The notes under the pieces: generated by a model
The model's database searches: none
Told to the model about the DNA's origin: nothing
What the model saw: only the letters and a program-made list of their open reading frames with translations
Assembly (NCBI GenBank): GCA_037953625.1
Contig: CM075655.1
Coordinates: 124,131,001-124,195,000 of the forward strand
From: Crotalaria pallida
Lineage: Eukaryota; Streptophyta; Magnoliopsida; Fabales; Fabaceae
Direction: 5' to 3'
Length of the DNA: 64,000 bases
Shown here: positions 34,475 to 45,551 of the stretch, piece by piece
How the letters are laid out: every line of letters begins with the position of its first letter
Position numbering within the stretch: the stretch's first letter is position 1
Program-made: the position numbers and the translations under genes

Positions 34475-34763
34475 TACTCCATTCGTTCCTATTTATCTAT
34501 CCTATTTCAAACAAAACACACCCTTTAGGAAATGCAATCATTACTTAAATTTCCAATACATTAATTATGTTTTTTCCCATTATAACATTTCTTTCTCCAT
34601 AATCATTACTTTTTTTTCACTACTTACGAAAACCAATACTTTATTAAATAGGGATAAACATGGAAAATATCATTTATTACACTATTGAAATCATCAAAAG
34701 GACAGATAAAAAGAAAAAAAATTTCTCCAAAAAAAAAACAGTTAAATAGGAACAAAGGAAGTA
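34475..34763. mobile_element. Stowaway-like MITE
   Basis: Left TACTCCATTCGTTCCTATTT, right AAATAGGAACAAAGGAAGTA, TA at both edges, 289 bp, non-coding. Confidence 0.75.
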
Positions 34764-35667
34764 ATGTATTGTTAAGATGTTATTCTATGTCAATTAGCAG
34801 AAGCCGAACTATTGTGGCAATGCAAGAGAAATTGCGGGAACATATAATGAATCTGAAATATATTTTATTATGGGGTGTTCATCATTAGTCCTATGCTTTG
34901 AGATGTATTTCAACTTACCTTTTTTTAAAGCTAATTTTTTCAACAGAGTCACTTTGATCTAAAATAAATGAAGGTGAATTTGTTGAGGTGTTTCATTCCT
35001 TTTCAACAGTAATGGTCATTAAAGTCACATGAACCAGACAGATCCTTGAGAAATTCTTGGGTGTGAACTCCTACTTTAGGCCTGCACAAATCTTAGATTG
35101 GAATTTCCCACCCACTTTTCATACTAAGGTATGAATTCCCCATACTATTTTTTTTTTTTTTTTCCTTTTTACATCCTTTAGTGGTTTTGCCCCTTGAAAA
35201 TCCAGTGGAGGCATCAAAATAGTTGGTCTTTAGATGAGGCCTGAGGGCTATAGCTAGTTGACTTCGTGTATGAAATAAAACCGGCAGGAACATCAACTGA
35301 CCGTCCTATAATTGGATTTAACACTGGAATACCGTTTTGCAAATAGAAATTAGTAGAGCAGAAAGGTTAAAAAGTAAACCAGTATGGAATCTATATTTCC
35401 ATTGCATCATATTCTGCGCATGAATTGCATGCAATCTGTCTAATATGGACACTGACGTGTCCACAGTGTCTAGGATTTGGAAACAAGATAAAAAATAAAA
35501 ATAAAAACAGCTAAAGGCAATGACAAAGTCAGCGCAACAGTTTTTTAATATTACACCAAGGGCTATTAGCTATTTTATAGACAAGGCATGCTCCTTGGAT
35601 CAATTTGTGATAGCATACTTCCTTTTCTCTTTCATTGTAGTTTACATTGTTCCACAATTCCACAACA
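34764..35667. promoter_or_regulatory. Upstream region of the NFP/NFR5-type gene
   Basis: Non-coding 0.9 kb containing a T-run at 35144-35164. The promoter of the LysM receptor gene must lie here or further up. I see no motif strong enough to place a transcription start, although a TATTTTATAG box lies at 35571-35580. Confidence 0.35.
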
Positions 35668-37452
35668 ATGGTTGCTTTCTTTCTCCCCTCACATTCTCTG
35701 AGTCTTCTTCTTGCACTCATGTTGTTTTCCACTAATATTGCAGCTCAATTGCAACAGACCAATGCAACAGACTTTTCATGCCCTGTGGACTCACCCTCTT
35801 CCTGTGAAACTTATGTGACATACATTGCACAATCTCCAAATTTTTTGAGTCTGGTCAGCATATCTGATATATTTGATACAAGTCCTTTATCCATTAAAAG
35901 AGCCAGTAACTTAAAGGACGAGGATGACACGCTGAGTTCAGGCCAAGTCTTACTGGTACCGATAACTTGTGGTTGCACGGGAAACCACTCTTTTGCCAAT
36001 ATGTCCTATGAGATCAAGCAAGGTGATACCTACACCAATGTCGCTCAAACTATATACGAGAATCTCACGAATTGGCGTGTGGTGAGAGATTTAAACCCTG
36101 GTCTAGTTTTAACTCTGTTGCCAGTAGGTGTCAAAGTACTATTCCCTTTATTCTGCAGGTGCCCATCAAAGAATCAGTTGAACAAAGGGATAAAGAATTT
36201 GATTACTTATGTGTGGAAGCCTAATGACACTGTCTCCATTGTAGGTTCCAAGTTTGGTGCATCCTCGTCAGACATATTGGCTGAAAATAACTATGGTCAA
36301 AACTTCTCTGCTGCAAACTATCAGCCATTTTTGATCCCTGTGACACAATTGCCAAATCTTATTCAACCTAATTCTTCAAATGGAAGAAAGAGCAGCATTC
36401 ATCTCAAGGTTATAATCGGCATTAGCATTGGATGCACACTTCTAATTGCAGTTTTAGCTGTATTACTTGTGTATGTTTATTATCTGAAAAAGAGGATATT
36501 GAAAAGGAGTGCTGCTTCTGTTGAGACTGCAGATAGGCTACTCACTGGTGTTTCGGGCTATGTAAGTAAACCAACCGTGTATGAAATCAATGCAATTATG
36601 GAAGCTACCATGAACCTCAGTGAACAATGCAAGATTGGGGAATCAGTGTATAAGGCCAAATTGGATGGCAGAGTTTTAGCAGTTAAAAAAGTCAAAGAAG
36701 ATGTCTCGGAGGAGTTGAAGATTCTACAGAAGGTAAACCATGGAAATCTGGTGAAATTAATGGGTGTCTCTTCAGACAACGAAGGAAATTTTTACCTGGT
36801 TTATGAATATGCTGAAAATGGGTCTCTTGATGACTGGATGTTCTCCAAGTCCACCTCAAACTCAATGCTCTCACTCACATGGAGTCAGAGGATAAGCATA
36901 GCAGTGGATGTTGCCATGGGTTTGCAATACATGCATGAACATACTCATCCAAGAATAGTCCACAGGGACATCACATCAAGTAATATCCTTCTCGACTCAA
37001 ACTTTAAGGCCAAGATAGCAAATTTCTCGATGGCCAGAACTTCTACCAACCCTATGATGCCAAAAATAGATGTCTTTGCTTTTGGTGTGGTTCTGTTAGA
37101 GCTGCTTACTGGCAGGAAAGCTATAACAACTAAAGCAAGTGGTGAGGTGGTTATGCTTTGGAAGGATATTAGGAAGATATTTGATGTAGAAGAGAATAGA
37201 GAGGAGAGGCTCCAAAGTTGGATGGATCCTAAGCTAGAGAACATTTATCCTGTTGATTATGCTCTCAACTTGGCTTCCTTGGCAGTGAATTGCACAGCAG
37301 ATAAGCCTTTGTCCAGACCAACCTTGGCAGAAATTGTTCTTACCCTCTCCCTTCTGAGTCAACCATCTCCAGCAACATTAGAGAGATCCTTGACTTCATC
37401 TGGGTTAGATGTTGAAGTTACTCAAACGATTGCTCCCGTAGCAGCTCGTTGA
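35668..37452 (+). CDS. NFP/LYR1-like: LysM receptor-like kinase, NFP/NFR5/SYM10 clade (LYR-I)
   Basis: Single-exon gene of 594 aa, the normal length and intronless structure for this clade. I chose the ATG at 35668 because [10 protein letters not shown] matches the clade's usual start; an in-frame ATG at 35647 adds seven residues. Order: signal peptide (1 to about 26), three LysM domains joined by the CxC pairs CGC (101-103) and CRC (163-165), one membrane helix (about 248-273), then a degenerate kinase. The glycine loop is absent ([12 protein letters not shown]), lysine 340 is kept, the catalytic loop VHRDITSSN is kept, DFG is replaced by NFS, and the activation segment with APE is missing ([19 protein letters not shown]). 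This activation-loop deletion is typical of NFP and NFR5. These plasma-membrane receptors take part in perception of lipo-chitooligosaccharides with a LYK3/NFR1-type partner. It is either the NFP/NFR5/SYM10 orthologue or its whole-genome-duplication paralogue LYR1/LYS11; I cannot decide which. Confidence 0.9.
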   Translation: MVAFFLPSHSLSLLLALMLFSTNIAAQLQQTNATDFSCPVDSPSSCETYVTYIAQSPNFLSLVSISDIFDTSPLSIKRASNLKDEDDTLSSGQVLLVPITCGCTGNHSFANMSYEIKQGDTYTNVAQTIYENLTNWRVVRDLNPGLVLTLLPVGVKVLFPLFCRCPSKNQLNKGIKNLITYVWKPNDTVSIVGSKFGASSSDILAENNYGQNFSAANYQPFLIPVTQLPNLIQPNSSNGRKSSIHLKVIIGISIGCTLLIAVLAVLLVYVYYLKKRILKRSAASVETADRLLTGVSGYVSKPTVYEINAIMEATMNLSEQCKIGESVYKAKLDGRVLAVKKVKEDVSEELKILQKVNHGNLVKLMGVSSDNEGNFYLVYEYAENGSLDDWMFSKSTSNSMLSLTWSQRISIAVDVAMGLQYMHEHTHPRIVHRDITSSNILLDSNFKAKIANFSMARTSTNPMMPKIDVFAFGVVLLELLTGRKAITTKASGEVVMLWKDIRKIFDVEENREERLQSWMDPKLENIYPVDYALNLASLAVNCTADKPLSRPTLAEIVLTLSLLSQPSPATLERSLTSSGLDVEVTQTIAPVAAR

Positions 37453-38847
37453 TTGATTGAAGGCTTCAGTTTCTCAAAGTCAAGATGTTATTTTGTTTAC
37501 ATGATGTTTATATCTTTAGTTAATGAATGTCTAAGTATATGGTTACTAATTTGGTTTAGGGGTGTGCTCTAAGTTTCCTTTTTTCCATATTTGATATTTT
37601 TCAAAGCTTTAGTCCAGTTGGCTAAGCAAATGTCATCTGTGGTTGATCTCAGAATAAATTTGCTTATTATCTGTACTTATCTATCAGCTAATTGAAGTTT
37701 GTATCATAGGATAGGATGATGGGGTAATTTCCAATATACAAACAAATTCAGGCAAGAAAGATAATCGCTTTTGAAATATGTTTCTGGCACTGGACGCATG
37801 AAACTTATGTTTAACACTCTAATATTGCAGATAGAACTTTGGAATTCGCACATTAATCTGCACCCTCGACAGGGATTACACTATCTTTATTATGATTATC
37901 TTGGTACATGATGCCATTATTCATCTCAATTTTTTATTTCTTCTTTTGTTTTTTGTGGTTACAACTTACACAAGGTCTAATTATGATTGAATATTGAAAC
38001 CTAATGGAGTATTGGCATTTAGCTCTGTGCAACAAGGCCTTTGGTTTGGAAACAGCTTGAGCTTAATTAGCTGAATTTTCCGAAAATTGAAACCATAGAC
38101 CTAAGTGGTTTTAAATGTGGACTGCATCACATAATATGGTCGCAACATCTTGGTTGTAGCAGCCACAACAACTGCAACAGGCTGGATTGCGGATTGCATT
38201 GGCTGGATGAAACATCAACTGCAATTTAAAAGCTTTAAATATCTACTCAACTAAAGTAGTACAATATTATTATATTATACTATACTATTAACGAAAAAAA
38301 AGTAATGTATTACACTTGTCAACATTGCCATTTCCCTGATGTATCATCCCCCATTGCATACCATAGCTCATACTATTAAGGAATCAGAAGTTTTACTTGC
38401 CCCCTAAATTGAAATGGTTATTGGTAATTCTTATAAGGGAGAAATTCTAAAGTAGCTTGGCACTACCTATGTTTCACTGTTGGCGTGTGAAAAGTTACAA
38501 TTTTTTAGAGATAGATGCATTGGTAGGTATTTGGTAATATGACTTAACACAATTTTACTATGCTGAATGGAACACCTAAACTTGGCCATGACTAACTTAG
38601 AATATTAACATTGTGCTATACATCTGTGTATAAGTATGTTATTCTTTGGCCAGCTCAAAAGAAATCAGCCTAGTTCACCAAAAAAAAAAAAAAAGAGTTT
38701 TTACCTCACCCTTTTGTTCAAAAAAAAAAAAAAAAAAAAAAGAAGAAGAAGAAGAAGAAGAGAGATCAGCCTAACACTAATGTGTTTATGTTATTCTTTG
38801 GCCCATTCATGCTGTTGTACAAGTCAATTAGCAGTATAGTGCTCATT
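37453..38847. other. 3' region of the NFP/NFR5-type gene and intergenic
   Basis: Non-coding. TTATTCTTTGGCC occurs at about 38639 and again at 38790 on either side of an A-run and a (GAA)n tract at 38740-38760, which suggests a small duplication. No gene is supported. Confidence 0.4.
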
Positions 38848-39085
38848 CCGATTTTAATTATAAGAAAAAATAATCGAAATCATACTTATTAAAAAAGTTA
38901 GTTGAATGTATTTAATTTTTTCAAATTTATAAAAAATATAGCTACTTTAGGAAAATTACATCGGAAATAAAACAAAAATTAAATGAGATCATTAATTTCT
39001 AAAAATATTTTAATAATAATTGTATTATAAATAAAAAATTAGTTAATTTTTTCTTATATTTAAAATCAAGATAAATATGTCCCTT
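38848..39085. mobile_element. Stowaway-like MITE (related to 42285 and 61060 copies)
   Basis: CATTCCGATTTTAATTATAA at the left, followed by AAGTTAGTTGAATGTATTTA and AAATTTATAAAAAATA. The same order is seen at 42285-42525 and 61060-61275. The right end is eroded in this copy. Confidence 0.5.
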
Positions 39086-39213
39086 TTTTTTATACTAGAG
39101 ATTGGATGGGTATATCTTTTCTTTTATAGATCCATTAATTCAACGCGTACAAGGCTTAAAAAACACATTACGAAAGTCATTCGTCTTTTCCAATCATGGA
39201 TGAAGGTGCCTAG

Positions 39214-39808
39214 TAGGGGTGTAACAGTCGGGTTGGATTGGGTTTTGATGAGGTTTAACACTCAACCCAACCAAAATAAATTGGGTTGGGTTGGGTTGGG
39301 TTATTCTTAATTTGAGTGTTAAAACCGATCCGACCCAACTCAACTCATGAAAATTCGGGTTGGGTTGGGTTAGGTGATTGAGTTTATGTATTTTTATTTT
39401 TATAAAATAAAAACTAAAAAAATCTAAGGAAATATAAAAATAAAATTAAAAATAGAACAAAAATCACATAAATAAGTAATTAAATATTATCCAAATCAAC
39501 CAAATTACATAATTATGAACCATATTATCCATAAACTATACAGTTACACAATTTTTCATCAAATTATGATAAATTAAGCATATAATATGTTAGAAATAAA
39601 TAAATAAATAAAATATATTTATATTAGTGGGTTGGGTTGGGTTAATCAGTTTTTAAGATAATAAACTCGTGACCCAACTCATACTTGATTGGGTTACAAA
39701 ATAAAAAACCAACCCAACCCGTTAAATCGACCCAACCCGTCAAATATGGGTTGGGTTGGGTTGGGTTCATCGGGTTCGCGGGTTAATTCTGACCCACTTA
39801 CACCCGTA
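39214..39808. mobile_element. hAT-type MITE with GGGTT-rich subterminal repeats
   Basis: Ends TAGGGGTGTAACAGTCGGGT and GACCCACTTACACCCGTA are inverted. Flanks GTGCCTAG (39206-39213) and GTGCCTAC (39809-39816) match in 7 of 8 bases. Both subterminal regions are packed with TTGGG/GGGTT words in opposite orientation, as in hAT elements where such repeats are transposase binding sites. 595 bp, no coding region. Confidence 0.75.
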
Positions 39809-39816
39809 GTGCCTAC

Positions 39817-40585
39817 CTTCATGATAATACTAATAATCGAGTCGTTGAGAGTTGACCTGAGCATGTCTTACATTTTCTTGAGCATTAACAGTTCATTGTA
39901 TGCTGTTTGGGCACGTCAAATACGCGGAATCAGACCGAGATTAATTTGCACTTCTTTAAGCCTTTTCGTTGAACCTGAGGGGGGCTTCTAGTTAGCATGC
40001 TCCATCATGGACATAATATAAACTCAAGTTGTGTGTTGTGCCATCAAGAAGTAATGTTGAGGCCATGATGTGCTATAACACCACCGCCCAAAAAAATCAA
40101 GTTACATATATGCTTGATTTAACATCAAAGCATGGTAAAATAATTTGTCTATAACAAAAAATAAAAATTACGAAAAGAGAAAGTTGTATTTTTTTTCACT
40201 ATTATATATTGGTAATCTTAGTGCTCCGCTAATAAAATAGTGTACAATGTAAATAAATTACAATAACACATGATAAACGTTTCTTTATTTAAATACACTC
40301 AAAATGATACTTCACTCGCATCATTTCATATATTCATTCCAACTTTACACGCGGCATATAAAAATGAAAGTGCTGAACAGAATATGAAATGAATTACCAT
40401 CTCTCGAATTCTAGAATGCTCGAAAAGTTATTTCCATATGTAAAAATCTAGCGGCACAAATGATAAATACACATGGAGTTTAAAAAATTCAATATGATAA
40501 CAGCTGTAGTTAATTTGAAATTTGTCCCAATCTCTCCAAAAGCAAAAACATTGGGTTAATCCATTTGACCCAATCAAATCTTGGC
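39817..40585. other. Intergenic, no gene seen
   Basis: Non-coding AT-rich DNA between two transposable elements. Confidence 0.4.
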
Positions 40586-40596
40586 TCATTTGTTAG

Positions 40597-41463
40597 AGTT
40601 TTGAATTACAGCCCCCAAATCCGAGATTTTGTCCCCCATTTCACTTTTTCATGGACAAAAATGTCCCTCGCTATGTTGATTTTTCCGTCTTCCAACTGAC
40701 GGAATTTTTCCATCTCTAAACAGACAGAACGTTTCCGTTTTCTGCTTCACGGAGTTTTTACTGTTAGCTAATACTTGTCAATTTCCTCATTTTCAGTGGA
40801 GCAGGAGCTCACTTGTTTAAATCTTGGGCATCTTATATAAATCGCTCCATTATTCTTACTCAAGAGGTTAGTTTTTACTTCTCCTGACTGTTTAGCTGTT
40901 TTGTCTACATACTAAAATCACCAAAAATATCATTTATGAACTCAGCCACATGTTTTTAATAGCAGCTCATGCCTTTTACAATTTGGAAGATAGAATTATG
41001 TTCAAGATGGAACTGTCAAATTAAGGTTTAAAACTTAAGTCCAAGAGCAAAAGGAACAATATGATTCAGATGCACATTCTTTGTTCCTTGTTACCGGATG
41101 CATCCTCATGAATGAGTCATATTACCCTCTTGTTTTTCACTTTTTCTATAACTGTTGGATTCATTGTTTGAAAATATGATCCTCTAGGCAGATGTTAACA
41201 ATTTCCTCAGATCTTGAACACCTTTTCAATACTTGCAAGACCTTCTTATTCACATATCTGTAACTATTGAGGTGCATGAAGTATGAGAAGATGTCTGCAC
41301 TATAATTCCGTGAAGCAGAAAACGGAAAAATTCCATTTGTTTGGTGACAGAAAAATTATGTCTGTTTGGAGACGGAAAAATTAATATGAGAAGGGATATT
41401 TTTGTCCATAAAAAAGTGGAATGGGAACCAAAATCTTAGATTTGGGGGCCAAAATTCAGAACT
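40597..41463. mobile_element. Long-TIR element, MULE-type
   Basis: Left arm from AGTTTTGAATTACAGCCCCC through TTTTGTCCCCCATTTCACTT to TTCCGTTTTCTGCTTCACGG (40597-40755). The right arm is its inverted form (41303-41463). Flanks TCATTTGTTA (40586-40595) and TCATTTCTTA (41464-41473) agree in 9 of 10, fitting a Mutator-type 9-10 bp duplication. The 550-bp centre is non-coding. Confidence 0.7.
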
Positions 41464-41473
41464 TCATTTCTTA

Positions 41474-42284
41474 TGCTTTAATGGGCTGGGTACTCTAATC
41501 TTACCCCACTCTCTAAGAAAAGTGTAAAGAATTAACAAAAACATTGCAATAATCAGACTTTGTACCGTTACATATACCAAAGTATTTGAATTGATATAAA
41601 AAAAAAATTAAATTTAAAATTTCTTATTTTATAGTTTTTTTTTACCAACCCCACACATTAACACGTTAAATGACACAAAATGCAAGACATGTGATTTGTT
41701 CTCTAATATATACGCTTACAAATCAACTTACAAATAAAGTTATATAACAAGAAATTGACATGTGTCACTTTTTAATCAATGAAAAGTAAGCAATGTATTG
41801 CTTTGTGACACATGTCACATTTTAGTTTTTACAGTATAAATTGATTTTGTAAACCTAAATATATTTTTGAAATTAAAAATTTCAGGAAAATAGGCAACAA
41901 ATATTCATATTTCAATCCAAGCAAAATCTTCATCTTCTTTTATTTTTTTTAAGAGTGTATTTCTTGGGTTTGAATACAAGTGGCTAACTTTACGGATCAA
42001 TCCAAACAAGTTTTTTTTTTTAATATGTAAAATAAAAAATATAAAAACGTCAATATGTAAATGGTATATTCTCTCTCTATCTAAGTTTTGCTTTGTGTTT
42101 CGTTTACTTCAGCATGTTTCATTAACTTCTTGTATCATAAGTGCAAGTCTAATGGACTTGCTTCAATTGCACTGACTGGGTTTTTAGGTTTTGTCAACCC
42201 AGCTGCAGATAATGGGTGTGCTTATTCAATGATGGCACATGCTCTCTCCCACTCGATTTATAAGCAATTTTAACCACTTTTACG
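41474..42284. other. Intergenic, no gene seen
   Basis: AT-rich DNA, no coding region with domain content (the short frame at 42088-42273 is not recognisable). Confidence 0.4.
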
Positions 42285-42525
42285 CTTATTAAGGAGGTTA
42301 GTTGATTGTATTTAATTTTCTCAAATTTATAAAAAATAGAGATATTTTTGGAAAGTAGTATTGAGAATGAAACAAAAATTAATTAAGATTACAATTTTCT
42401 AGAGATGTTTTAGGAAAGTGACATTGGGAATGAAACAAAATTTAATAAAGTTAGTTAATTTTGCTTATATTTTAAACCAAGAGTAATATGTTTTTTGTTG
42501 CTTATAATTCGAGCCGGAGGGCGTA
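42285..42525. mobile_element. Stowaway-like MITE
   Basis: Colinear with 38848-39085 and 61060-61275. Its right end (GCTTATAATTCGAGCCGGAGGGCGTA) preserves the terminal sequence that the other copies have lost. Confidence 0.5.
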
Positions 42526-42768
42526 TGTAATAACAATGAGTAAATAAGATTAGACTAGTTAACCAATAAATTCTTATTCACTCGTTTTAAGAACATAATT
42601 AGAAATGGATTTGGATCTTTTAACTTGATTTGTGTGATTCTCTTTAACTCAACTCTTTTAAGTTTTAACTATTCAATCACTTAAATTCTCTTTATATTTG
42701 AATTACTGCTACATGTATTTATTGGTTGAAATTTGTGAATGAGTTACAAGAGGAGTGCAATTAAAAAA

Positions 42769-43519
42769 GACTTAATTATGTCCAGGCCCGGCCCTAAGGG
42801 AGGGCAACAAGGGCGGCCGCCCTGAGCCCAAAAAATTTAGGGGCCCATATTTTTTTTAATGGTACATTTATTTTTGAATTTTTTTTAATAATTGCAAGTT
42901 CTTTTTATCTTTTAACTGTCAATAATTTTTAGCATAATATTTTAATTTGTTTTTTTTTTTCATTTGCTCACTTATTTTAAAAATATATGAAGTAATGAAT
43001 TTTACTTTTGTAATCCAACGTAAAAAAGGTATTTTATTACCTCTTTACTAAATAACTTTTTATATTATTTCAAATCTTATTTTTTAATAATTAATTCTAT
43101 TATTGATTGTTGTCATTGTTTTAATTGATTATTTGTATATATACTAAATTTTTAATTGATTTACTTTTAATAATTTTTATTTTTTTGAATTAGGGGCCCC
43201 AAAAATTTTTTCACCCTAGGGCCCAAATTAGGTTAGGACGGGCCTGATTATGTCACAAGTTCATGAAATTTGGGATATTGTCAAATATCCCTATTCTTTT
43301 TTTTCAATGTTTGACTCCCGAAATTACTTCTAGGTTTGCCAACCTCCTACGTCTGACTAGGATTCCGATGTTACGTATTAGCAAAATTGTCCAGAATTGA
43401 TAGTAGGGGTATATGACAAACTCAGAAGTAATTTCGAGGAGTCAGACATTGAAAAAAAAAGAATAAAAATATTTGACAAAGATATCTCAAACTTCAAGCA
43501 ACTATGACATAATTAAGCC
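42769..43519. mobile_element. MULE-type MITE with 9-bp target duplication (host of a nested hAT element)
   Basis: Ends GACTTAATTATGTCA (left, interrupted after 14 bases by the hAT insertion) and TGACATAATTAAGCC (right). A perfect 9-bp duplication ATTAAAAAA lies at 42760-42768 and 43520-43528. Without the nested insertion and its 8-bp duplication it is about 280 bp. A related, longer copy is at 55205-55714 with the same words (GTCAGACATTGAAAA-type, TAGTAGGGGTATATGACAAA). Confidence 0.85.
42783..43246. mobile_element. Non-autonomous hAT element nested in the MULE-type MITE
   Basis: Ends CAGGCCCGGCCCTAAGG and GGTTAGGACGGGCCTG are inverted. Perfect 8-bp duplication ATTATGTC at 42775-42782 and 43247-43254. 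464 bp, AT-rich centre, GC-rich ends, no coding region. Confidence 0.9.
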
Positions 43520-43619
43520 ATTAAAAAAACACCCAGAAGCTAAATAAACAAACGCAGTATTGCATTAATAAAGCTACATATTATTGCTAGAGAAAACAAA
43601 GGAAGTTAATGCTGTAACA

Positions 43620-45551
43620 TCAAGAGCTCTTGCTAATGCTCTGGTATCCTGAGATATTCACTGACATCTCCCAATTCAATGAAGAGTTCAATGTTCTGGA
43701 CAGAGATGGCACAATCTCATGCATGGTTGGGCGACTTTCTGGATCTTTCTCTATGCAATTATCAATAATTCCAACTACAAACATAGCAAGTTCTAAAGGA
43801 TAATTTCCTTGCATAGTAGGATCCATAAACTCCTTAATCCTCTCCTTTCCATTTTTCTCACCAACAATTTCACATAAAACCTGTGACAAATTCTTATTAT
43901 CTTCTGTCAAAATAGCAGCAACCTCTTTTCCAGTGAGTAGTTCCAGCAACAATACTCCAAATGCATACACATCAACCTTTGTAGATACTAAGCCATTTTC
44001 CAAATACTCTGGCGCCATGTAACCTCTTGTCCCAATAATATGCCTAGTCAAAGGAAATTGTTCACCCTCATGAACTTCCACAGACCTAGCAAGTCTTAAG
44101 TTTGCAACCTTTGCCCTGAAATCATTGTCCAAGAGAATGTTACTACTCTTTAGATCCTTATGTATATGTGGAGGGGAAATGAAACTATGAAGATAGTCAA
44201 GTCCTGTGGCAACATCAAGTGCAATTTGTATTCTCTGAGTCCAACTCAGAAACTTCCCATCCACGTTGTTGAAGTAGATCCATTCACTCAAGGCTCCATT
44301 AGCAGCATACTCATAAACAAGATACCAATGACCTTCATTGAAGCTAACACCAGAGAGGCGAATAACATTAGCATGGTTCACTTTGTTCAGTAATTCTATC
44401 TCCTTTGACACATCTCCTTCATTTTTTTTAATTGCAGCCAAATCTCCATTAATAACACCGCGAAAAACCGACCCTTTGATCCAGCAGTTTGGACTAAAAT
44501 TATCTGTTGCATGCTGTAGTTCTTCAAAACCATAGACTTTGAAAGATTGAGCTATGCCAGATATGATCTCTGAAAATTTTCCTGATCCTTCCTCTTTTTT
44601 CTTCTCTTCTTGTTTCTCAATTGCCTCAAAACTCTTAGGCACAGTCTCAGAATCTTTTTTATTTTTCCTTTGTCTATGGTGTGTATAGAAAAGTATGGCA
44701 AAGAGGACTAATATTAAGGCAATGACTCCAACAACAACACCTACAACTACATACACCCATGTTTTCTTTGAGCTTTTATCTATGGTTGAAGAAGAGGAAG
44801 GTGAAGGTGGTGGAGGTGGCAAAAGGGTTTGAGAATTTGAGGGCTTATCATGAAGTGGCACTAGAATAGTGGTGAAAGGGTAGATCATGGCATCTGTCAT
44901 AGTAAGGTTATTAGCTTCAAGAGTTGTTTCAGTTTTGACACCAAATTTTTCACTAATGAGTGAAACAGAATCACCCCCGTTTACTATGTAACTTAACAGA
45001 TACTTAACACCTTTCTCAGTTTGATTCTTAGTAGGACAAGCACATCTAAGAGGAATTGCAAGTTCTCTACCTGCGAATATAATTCCAGGGTTGTCGTTTT
45101 CATTCTCCATAGCTTGACATGTTGAGAGGCCTTCAAAAGTGTTACTAGCAATCAGAAAAATTGTGTCTGCATTATGCACCACATATGATGTGTTTGCTTG
45201 ATAATACTCACTTGCACAAGAACAATTGATTGGAACAATGAGCAACTTGTTTGGTTCAAAGGTGTCATTAAGGGAAACTGAGTTTATTTCAGCAAGCTGG
45301 GATGGGTCAGAACTTAACAAATTGGATATTTTGGAAACAGAATTGTAAAGTGGTTGAGATCTATAGGTAAGGTAAGCTTGGCAACTGTGATTTGCACCAT
45401 TACAAATGTAACCACGGATTGATTTTGAGTTACCCTTTCTAGGACAAGCTGTTGTGGCTTTACCAATATAAGGTTGCTGCCCCTGAATCACAGAGAAGGT
45501 GCATATCAATAGGGTGAAAATGGATGCAAGGATTAAGGGAAATTGACACAT
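43620..45551 (-). CDS. LYR3/LYK4-like: LysM receptor-like kinase, LYK4/LYR3-type (LYR-III)
   Basis: Single-exon gene of 643 aa. Signal peptide 1-24 (cleavage before QQPYIG), three LysM domains with CxC pairs CSC (110-112) and CAC (170-172), a proline-serine linker (about 244-258), one membrane helix (about 265-290), a charged juxtamembrane stretch and a kinase fold (about 351-630). The kinase looks inactive: glycine loop reduced to IKGSVFRGVINGD, HRD changed to HKD (474-476), DFG changed to NLR (484-486). Unlike the neighbour at 35668 it keeps a full activation segment (IIGTRGYMAPEYLENG). The QQPY start and the cysteine pattern are those of Arabidopsis LYK4/LYK5 and legume LYR3/LYR4, receptors that bind chitin or lipo-chitin oligomers and signal through a CERK1-type kinase. 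It is convergent with the NFP-type gene, 6.2 kb away. Confidence 0.9.
   Translation of the reverse strand: MCQFPLILASIFTLLICTFSVIQGQQPYIGKATTACPRKGNSKSIRGYICNGANHSCQAYLTYRSQPLYNSVSKISNLLSSDPSQLAEINSVSLNDTFEPNKLLIVPINCSCASEYYQANTSYVVHNADTIFLIASNTFEGLSTCQAMENENDNPGIIFAGRELAIPLRCACPTKNQTEKGVKYLLSYIVNGGDSVSLISEKFGVKTETTLEANNLTMTDAMIYPFTTILVPLHDKPSNSQTLLPPPPPSPSSSSTIDKSSKKTWVYVVVGVVVGVIALILVLFAILFYTHHRQRKNKKDSETVPKSFEAIEKQEEKKKEEGSGKFSEIISGIAQSFKVYGFEELQHATDNFSPNCWIKGSVFRGVINGDLAAIKKNEGDVSKEIELLNKVNHANVIRLSGVSFNEGHWYLVYEYAANGALSEWIYFNNVDGKFLSWTQRIQIALDVATGLDYLHSFISPPHIHKDLKSSNILLDNDFRAKVANLRLARSVEVHEGEQFPLTRHIIGTRGYMAPEYLENGLVSTKVDVYAFGVLLLELLTGKEVAAILTEDNKNLSQVLCEIVGEKNGKERIKEFMDPTMQGNYPLELAMFVVGIIDNCIEKDPESRPTMHEIVPSLSRTLNSSLNWEMSVNISGYQSISKSS

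Noticed and set aside
39281..39301. GGGTTGGG runs as interstitial telomere repeats
   Set aside because: The plant telomere unit is TTTAGGG. Here the runs are subterminal repeats of a hAT element with termini and target duplication.
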